DNA from: Mycobacterium seoulense
Lineage (GTDB): Bacteria; Actinomycetota; Actinomycetes; Mycobacteriales; Mycobacteriaceae
Reading direction: 5' to 3'
Length of the DNA: 64,000 bases
Assembly: GCF_010731595.1 (NCBI RefSeq)
Contig: NZ_AP022582.1
Span: 4,216,001 to 4,280,000 of the forward strand
Shown here piece after piece: positions 60,456 to 64,000 of this stretch (the stretch's first letter is position 1; each line of letters opens with the position of its first letter). Position numbers and translations under genes: made by a program. The notes below the pieces were generated by a model. It worked only from the letters and a program-made list of their open reading frames with translations. It had not been told where the DNA came from and did not search any database.

Positions 60456-62392
60456 TGTCTACGTATATCTCCTAGGAATCCGGAATCCTCTAGAGCTTGC
60501 ACCGGGGCATCGTTCCCGTCTGGCCCAATGACTCGATATTGAATTCCCCCGCCGGGTTGATGAAACCAGGGCGCTGCTTGAGATTGTTCAATGTGGTAGC
60601 CGGGTGGTAGTGCGGTCGGGTCCTTAACCACATACTGATAATAGGGTTTGAGAGCACTTTCGGGCGGGAGCGATAGTTCTGCGAATGGTGTTCCTTCAGG
60701 AGCCAAGTACGAGCCATAAGGGCTGCCGAAACGGCCCAGGACCGTGCCTGGGCTGATGGTCGCGTCGGGAATGACGGTGCCCGGGACCGCGTACGGTTTT
60801 GTCGGCAGCGTGTCATCTGGGTAGAACAGGCTGCCGTCCGGGTGTCTGAACTCCGGACCGGGCTCGACTGGGTTGTATCCGTGGAACAACTCGTGCTCAG
60901 GGGGCAGTCGGGGCGGCGGTTCGAGGGGTACCACCGGTGGCGCCGGGCTATCGGGCGCCACCGGCACGTGCGGGCCCGCCGGTGGTCCAGCATCAGGCGG
61001 AAGCTCACCGCTCGCCGGGTGCGGCGTGTGCTCGACGACGGGTGCGGGACCGGGGTGGGTGGCGCCCGGCACCGGCTCGCCGCCCACGCCCGGTGTGGGT
61101 GAACCGTGGGGGGTCAGGTCTGCGCCGGCGTTTGCCGCACGCTCCTCGGCCCCGCCTAATGCGCGGGCTAGAACATTGTCTCCGGTCAAGCCCTCCAACG
61201 CTTCGCGGCTGAACAGCGTCTTGAGCCCTTGCCAAGCCACCTGACCGCCCGCCTTCAGCCCATAGCCTCCGACTGCGGTGGTGATAGCGCTCCACAACGG
61301 TTCGGGGGTGGCTTCCACCTTCCCCGGATCCAACGTGCGCATGCCGGTCAACTTGCCGCCGCTGAAGGTATAAGACGTGCCCATGGCCTGGTCGAAGAAT
61401 TCGCCCGCACCGTTCTTGAGCTGTCCGTAGACCTGCACGGGCTGTCCATCCACGGTGTGGGTGAACATGAAACGACCGTCGGGGGTGATTGTTATCGATG
61501 CGGGGTCTACGTCCTTGTAGTCGGGGATCTTGCCCAGGTCGTCGAGCGCGTGGGCGAGGTCCGCCTTCAGCTTGGGCAGCCTCGCGCTGGCGGCCTCGCC
61601 CTCGGGCGACCCCGGGCCGTGCGCATAAAGGTCGGCCATGGCCTTGTTCAAGGCTTCCTGCGCGGCGCGCACCTTGCCCATTTGGTCCACCACCGCTTGG
61701 TCGGTGATCCTGCGGAGGTCGGCGAGCGCTCGCGTCTGGGCCTCGGTGGGCTTCGGCGAACCGTCGGCGTCGACATCGTGCAGGGAAGCGGGATCGTATC
61801 CGTCGGTTCGTAGGTTGCTCAGCGAATTCCGTAAGCCATCGGAGTAGCCATTGCGTATCGAATTGAGCTGTGCAAGTGCGGCTTTGGTGTCATCGATGGC
61901 GTCCCTTTCACAATTGCGGATCAGGGCATCGAGGATGTGGCGGTCCTCCGCGCTGACGTTGTCGGCCTGCTCCATCGCGACGGCTTGGCCGATCAAGCCG
62001 TCGAGCGTTTGCAGCTGGTTCTCGAGCGCCGCGATCTGTCCCGCCGCAGCCTTCTGCGCCTCGGCCAAGGAGGCCGCGATGTTTTCCAAGTCGACGCCGA
62101 TCTTGGGCAACTGCAGGGACTGAATACCGAGCGACTGGGTCACCCGCTGCACTTCGGCGGAGTCGTTGATCGGATGACCGCCATCCCTGCGGTCCCACGC
62201 AGCGTTGAATCGGTTGCGAGCTTGCTCGAAGGCGTGCTGCGCCTCAGCGGTGCATCGGCCGGCGCGGTGGAAGACCTCCGCCAGCGAGGAGATCTGCCCG
62301 GGGCTCCCGGATTGCAAGCTCTTGTTGATCGCCCACGGGTCACCGCCGGCCTCGCCAATCAGCGCCGCAACGCTTATGTAGCGCAGCTGCAT
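60452..62392 (-). CDS. TNT-domain polymorphic toxin
   Basis: A 646-residue modular toxin. An N-terminal helical region of about 350 residues (MQLRYISVAALIGEAGGDPW, then LQLPKIGVDLENIAASLAEA) is followed by a Pro-rich linker (about 440-510) and the TNT domain (about 530-646; RFGSPYGSYLAPEGTPF, then APWFHQPGGGIQYRV). TNT is an NAD(P)+ glycohydrolase in CpnT. The Gln of QPGGG (residue 612), Tyr of GSYL and Arg of RFG (554) are present. The His seen before the YxV strand in other members appears to be replaced (PYYQYVV). The TNT part is near 55% G+C, against about 66% for the N-terminal part. Confidence 0.82.
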   Translation of the reverse strand: MQLRYISVAALIGEAGGDPWAINKSLQSGSPGQISSLAEVFHRAGRCTAEAQHAFEQARNRFNAAWDRRDGGHPINDSAEVQRVTQSLGIQSLQLPKIGVDLENIAASLAEAQKAAAGQIAALENQLQTLDGLIGQAVAMEQADNVSAEDRHILDALIRNCERDAIDDTKAALAQLNSIRNGYSDGLRNSLSNLRTDGYDPASLHDVDADGSPKPTEAQTRALADLRRITDQAVVDQMGKVRAAQEALNKAMADLYAHGPGSPEGEAASARLPKLKADLAHALDDLGKIPDYKDVDPASITITPDGRFMFTHTVDGQPVQVYGQLKNGAGEFFDQAMGTSYTFSGGKLTGMRTLDPGKVEATPEPLWSAITTAVGGYGLKAGGQVAWQGLKTLFSREALEGLTGDNVLARALGGAEERAANAGADLTPHGSPTPGVGGEPVPGATHPGPAPVVEHTPHPASGELPPDAGPPAGPHVPVAPDSPAPPVVPLEPPPRLPPEHELFHGYNPVEPGPEFRHPDGSLFYPDDTLPTKPYAVPGTVIPDATISPGTVLGRFGSPYGSYLAPEGTPFAELSLPPESALKPYYQYVVKDPTALPPGYHIEQSQAAPWFHQPGGGIQYRVIGPDGNDAPVQALEDSGFLGDIRRQ

Positions 62393-62654
62393 CGCATCAC
62401 CCTTAGCTGCGCGGCGTCATACGCCACGACCATTGCCACCCCTCCTGAGCTGGCAATTACGCTACTAATGCGATCGCAGCCGTCAATTCACTGCGGGCTT
62501 CAGCCCATGGGGCGATGACCAACACACCGCTCCTACTGGGACGGCGAGGGTGGCCGGGTGTCCTGCCTCCGGCGCAACACGCGGGAATACACAGAGGTCA
62601 CGAACTCCTCGAGCCCGTGACCACAGCGCCTGCGGTCCTGCGAACCGCTCAATG

Positions 62655-62737
62655 TGGGCGAAGGGGGACTTGAACCCCCACGTCCCGAAGGACACTGGCA
62701 CCTGAAGCCAGCGCGTCTGCCATTCCGCCACTCGCCC
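62655..62737 (-). tRNA. leuT: tRNA-Leu (anticodon CAG)
   Basis: An 83-base tRNA. The acceptor stem pairs GGGCGAG with TTCGCCC (one G-U), the D-loop begins TGGCGGAAT as in tRNA-Leu, the anticodon loop reads CTTCAGGT (CAG at 62702-62704), and a short variable arm and the T-arm GGGGG-TTCAAGT-CCCCC follow. It sits between the toxin gene and fhaA, as leuT does beside fhaA in M. tuberculosis. A tRNA gene is a common integration site. Confidence 0.92.
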
Positions 62738-62981
62738 GGGGAAAAACAACCGATGGACCATACCACTCTAATAGCCGCATTCCCCAACCGACTGGTCGGG
62801 CTCGAACGCTGGGCGGCGCTGCGAGACAACGCCTCTGAGCAGGTCCGACGCAGTTCTCAGAGTTTCCACGGTGCCGCAGCGGCGCGCTGTCCCGATACCA
62901 TGCTGGAGTGAAAGGTCACCGCGCGAATGGTTTGCCGCCAGCGTGCGGCATGCCGCGTCACGTGCGGGTGAATGCCGGCGC
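62738..62981 (+). other. Intergenic gap between tRNA-Leu and fhaA
   Basis: About 240 bases with no convincing gene. The last 40 bases (GGCATGCCG, GTCACGTGCGGGTGAATGCC) are the likely fhaA leader or promoter region. No -10/-35 pair stands out. Short frames here are antisense or overlap the tRNA and are not supported. Confidence 0.5.
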
Positions 62982-64000
62982 ATGAGTAACCAACGGGGCC
63001 TGGCGGCGCGGATCGAGCGCAGGCTCGAGGCGACCGTCGACAATGCGTTCGCCCGAGTCTTCGGTGGATCAGTCGTTCCGCAGGAGGTGGAGGCTCTCCT
63101 GCGGCGCGAGGCCCGGGACGGTGTCGAGAGGCTGCAGGGAAATCGCCTTTTGGCCCCCAACGAATACATCATTACCCTCGGTAGGCACGACTTCGAGAAG
63201 GTGGGCGCCGACCCTGATCTCACGTCGGACGCTTTCGCCAGGTACTTGACCGACTACATCCGTGAACAGGGGTGGCAAACGTATGGTGAGGTGGTCGTCC
63301 GGTTCGAGCAATCATCGAACCTGCGTACCGGCCAGTACCGCGCCCGTGGTGCTGTCAACCCTGATGTGCAGCCCCGCCCGACGGTCAACCATCCCGTCCG
63401 GCCACAATCAAATAATGCGTTCGGCGCAGAACGAGGAGTAGCACCAATGACTGACGATTCGAGCTACCGCGGGGCTCAGGGGCCGGGGCGGCCCGGCGAT
63501 GAGTATTACGACGACCGTTACCAGCGTCCGCCAGAGGGTGGCGCGGAACCGCAGGGGGGACCTGACCAGCGGGGTGGGTATCCGCCCGAGCAGAGCGGCT
63601 ACCCGCCGCAGCAGGGCTACCCGCCACCCCGGCAGCCCGAGCAGGGCGGCTACCCGGAACAAGGCGGTTACCAGGGCCCGGGCGGCTACCCGGATCAGCG
63701 CGGGTACCAAGGTCCGGGCGGCTACCCCGACCAGCGCGGCTACCAAGGCCCGGGCGGCTACCCCGAGCAGGGCCAAGGCGGCTACCCGCCGCAGTACGAG
63801 CAGCGTCCTCCCGCGCCCGGCGGGTACGGCGGCCAGGGTTACGACCAGGGCTATCGCCCGGGCGGCGGCTACGGCCCCCCGCCCGGGGGCGGTCAGCCCG
63901 GCGGTCAGCAGGGCTACGGCGGTTACGGCGAATACGGCCGCGGACCGGCGCGCCCGGACGAGGGGGGCTATGCCCCACCCGAGCAACGGCCGGCCTATCC
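62982..64000 (+). CDS. fhaA: FHA-domain protein FhaA, N-terminal part (3' end outside window)
   Basis: Cell-envelope regulator bound by serine/threonine kinases. The DUF3662 N-terminal domain covers residues 1-145: MSNQRGLAARIERRLEATVD, then VPQEVEALLRREARDG and LLAPNEYIITLGRHDFEKVG. A long linker of GGYP/GGYQ/QRGY repeats follows (from about residue 200 to the window end). The C-terminal FHA domain, which in M. tuberculosis binds phospho-threonine on MviN/Wag31-linked partners, lies beyond the end. The ATG at 62982 matches the family start. An internal ATG at 63447 also fits a shorter protein. Confidence 0.95.
   Translation, partial: MSNQRGLAARIERRLEATVDNAFARVFGGSVVPQEVEALLRREARDGVERLQGNRLLAPNEYIITLGRHDFEKVGADPDLTSDAFARYLTDYIREQGWQTYGEVVVRFEQSSNLRTGQYRARGAVNPDVQPRPTVNHPVRPQSNNAFGAERGVAPMTDDSSYRGAQGPGRPGDEYYDDRYQRPPEGGAEPQGGPDQRGGYPPEQSGYPPQQGYPPPRQPEQGGYPEQGGYQGPGGYPDQRGYQGPGGYPDQRGYQGPGGYPEQGQGGYPPQYEQRPPAPGGYGGQGYDQGYRPGGGYGPPPGGGQPGGQQGYGGYGEYGRGPARPDEGGYAPPEQRPAY

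Noticed and set aside
62654..62911. Frame over tRNA-Leu, 85 codons
   Set aside because: It covers the tRNA gene on the opposite strand and has no support.
63580..63800. Short repeats suggestive of a CRISPR array
   Set aside because: The units are 9-30 bases, in phase with codons (Gly-Gly-Tyr-Pro) and without spacers. They belong to the FhaA linker. No CRISPR array or cas gene is seen.
63385..63986. Two long minus-strand frames over the fhaA repeats
   Set aside because: They are reverse-strand shadows of the GGYP repeats with Arg/Ala/Val-rich composition and no start signals.

Overview
The window is about 67% G+C DNA from a Mycobacterium, most likely a slow-growing non-tuberculous species. 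The right two thirds follow, in inverted order, the gene series known from M. tuberculosis H37Rv as Rv0020c to Rv0058: fhaA, tRNA-Leu, whiB5, Rv0023-Rv0030, Rv0036c-Rv0049, ponA1, rpsF, ssb, rpsR1, rplI, dnaB. F420-dependent enzymes, a mycothiol-type enzyme, WhiB, a proline-rich Mtc28-like antigen and a FAS-II type dehydratase all fit Mycobacterium. M. tuberculosis comparisons are from memory; no database search was run.

Layout. (1) 1-19.4 kb is an accessory metabolic region: MFS transporter (truncated by the window start), malQ, WS/DGAT, an anti-sigma-type ATPase, three LLM (F420) oxidoreductases, an FNT channel, a 2-hydroxyacid dehydrogenase, a SulP transporter, a Ddn-like protein, a methyltransferase with a near-consensus leaderless promoter, small membrane proteins, a two-domain TetR regulator, a divergent EamA/LysR pair, and a HadA-HadB fusion. 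(2) 19.5-28.6 kb is a conserved minus-strand run: a DUF5318 protein, ponA1, a GT87-like membrane protein and a DJ-1/PfpI protein, all joined by overlapping stop/start codons, then rpsF, ssb, rpsR, rplI and dnaB. (3) 28.7-42.4 kb runs on the plus strand: a DUF1707 protein, padR, ino1, then a four-gene cassette (LLM oxidoreductase, sulfotransferase, sugar isomerase-like, DUF1214), then homologues of Rv0045c, Rv0044c, Rv0043c (gntR), an inserted polar amino-acid ABC transporter, marR and an SDR. (4) 42.4-50 kb holds leuS, mtc28, the homologues of Rv0039c to Rv0036c, and a small tandem repeat. (5) 50-57 kb is the Rv0023-Rv0030 locus: an XRE regulator, an NlpC/P60 hydrolase without a signal peptide, DUF4226 proteins, an EspC-family protein, a DUF2694 protein and an Rv0029-like protein expanded with four T-x-[IV]-I-P motifs; whiB5 is divergent. 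(6) 57-60 kb: acyl-CoA dehydrogenase, pirin, GNAT. (7) 60-62.4 kb: a TNT-domain toxin coupled to an Imm61-like immunity gene, in DNA that falls to about 48-55% G+C, next to tRNA-Leu(CAG). (8) fhaA starts at 62982 and runs off the window.

How the genes fit together: cell-wall synthesis (ponA1, FhaA) lies beside replication and translation genes (dnaB, ssb, S6, S18, L9, leuS). Inositol synthesis (ino1) is preceded by a PadR regulator. The best candidates for something undescribed are the low-G+C toxin/immunity module, the repeated candidate phospho-threonine/FHA-docking motifs in the Rv0029-like protein (with an FHA protein gene in the same window), and the LLM-sulfotransferase-isomerase-DUF1214 cassette inserted after ino1.
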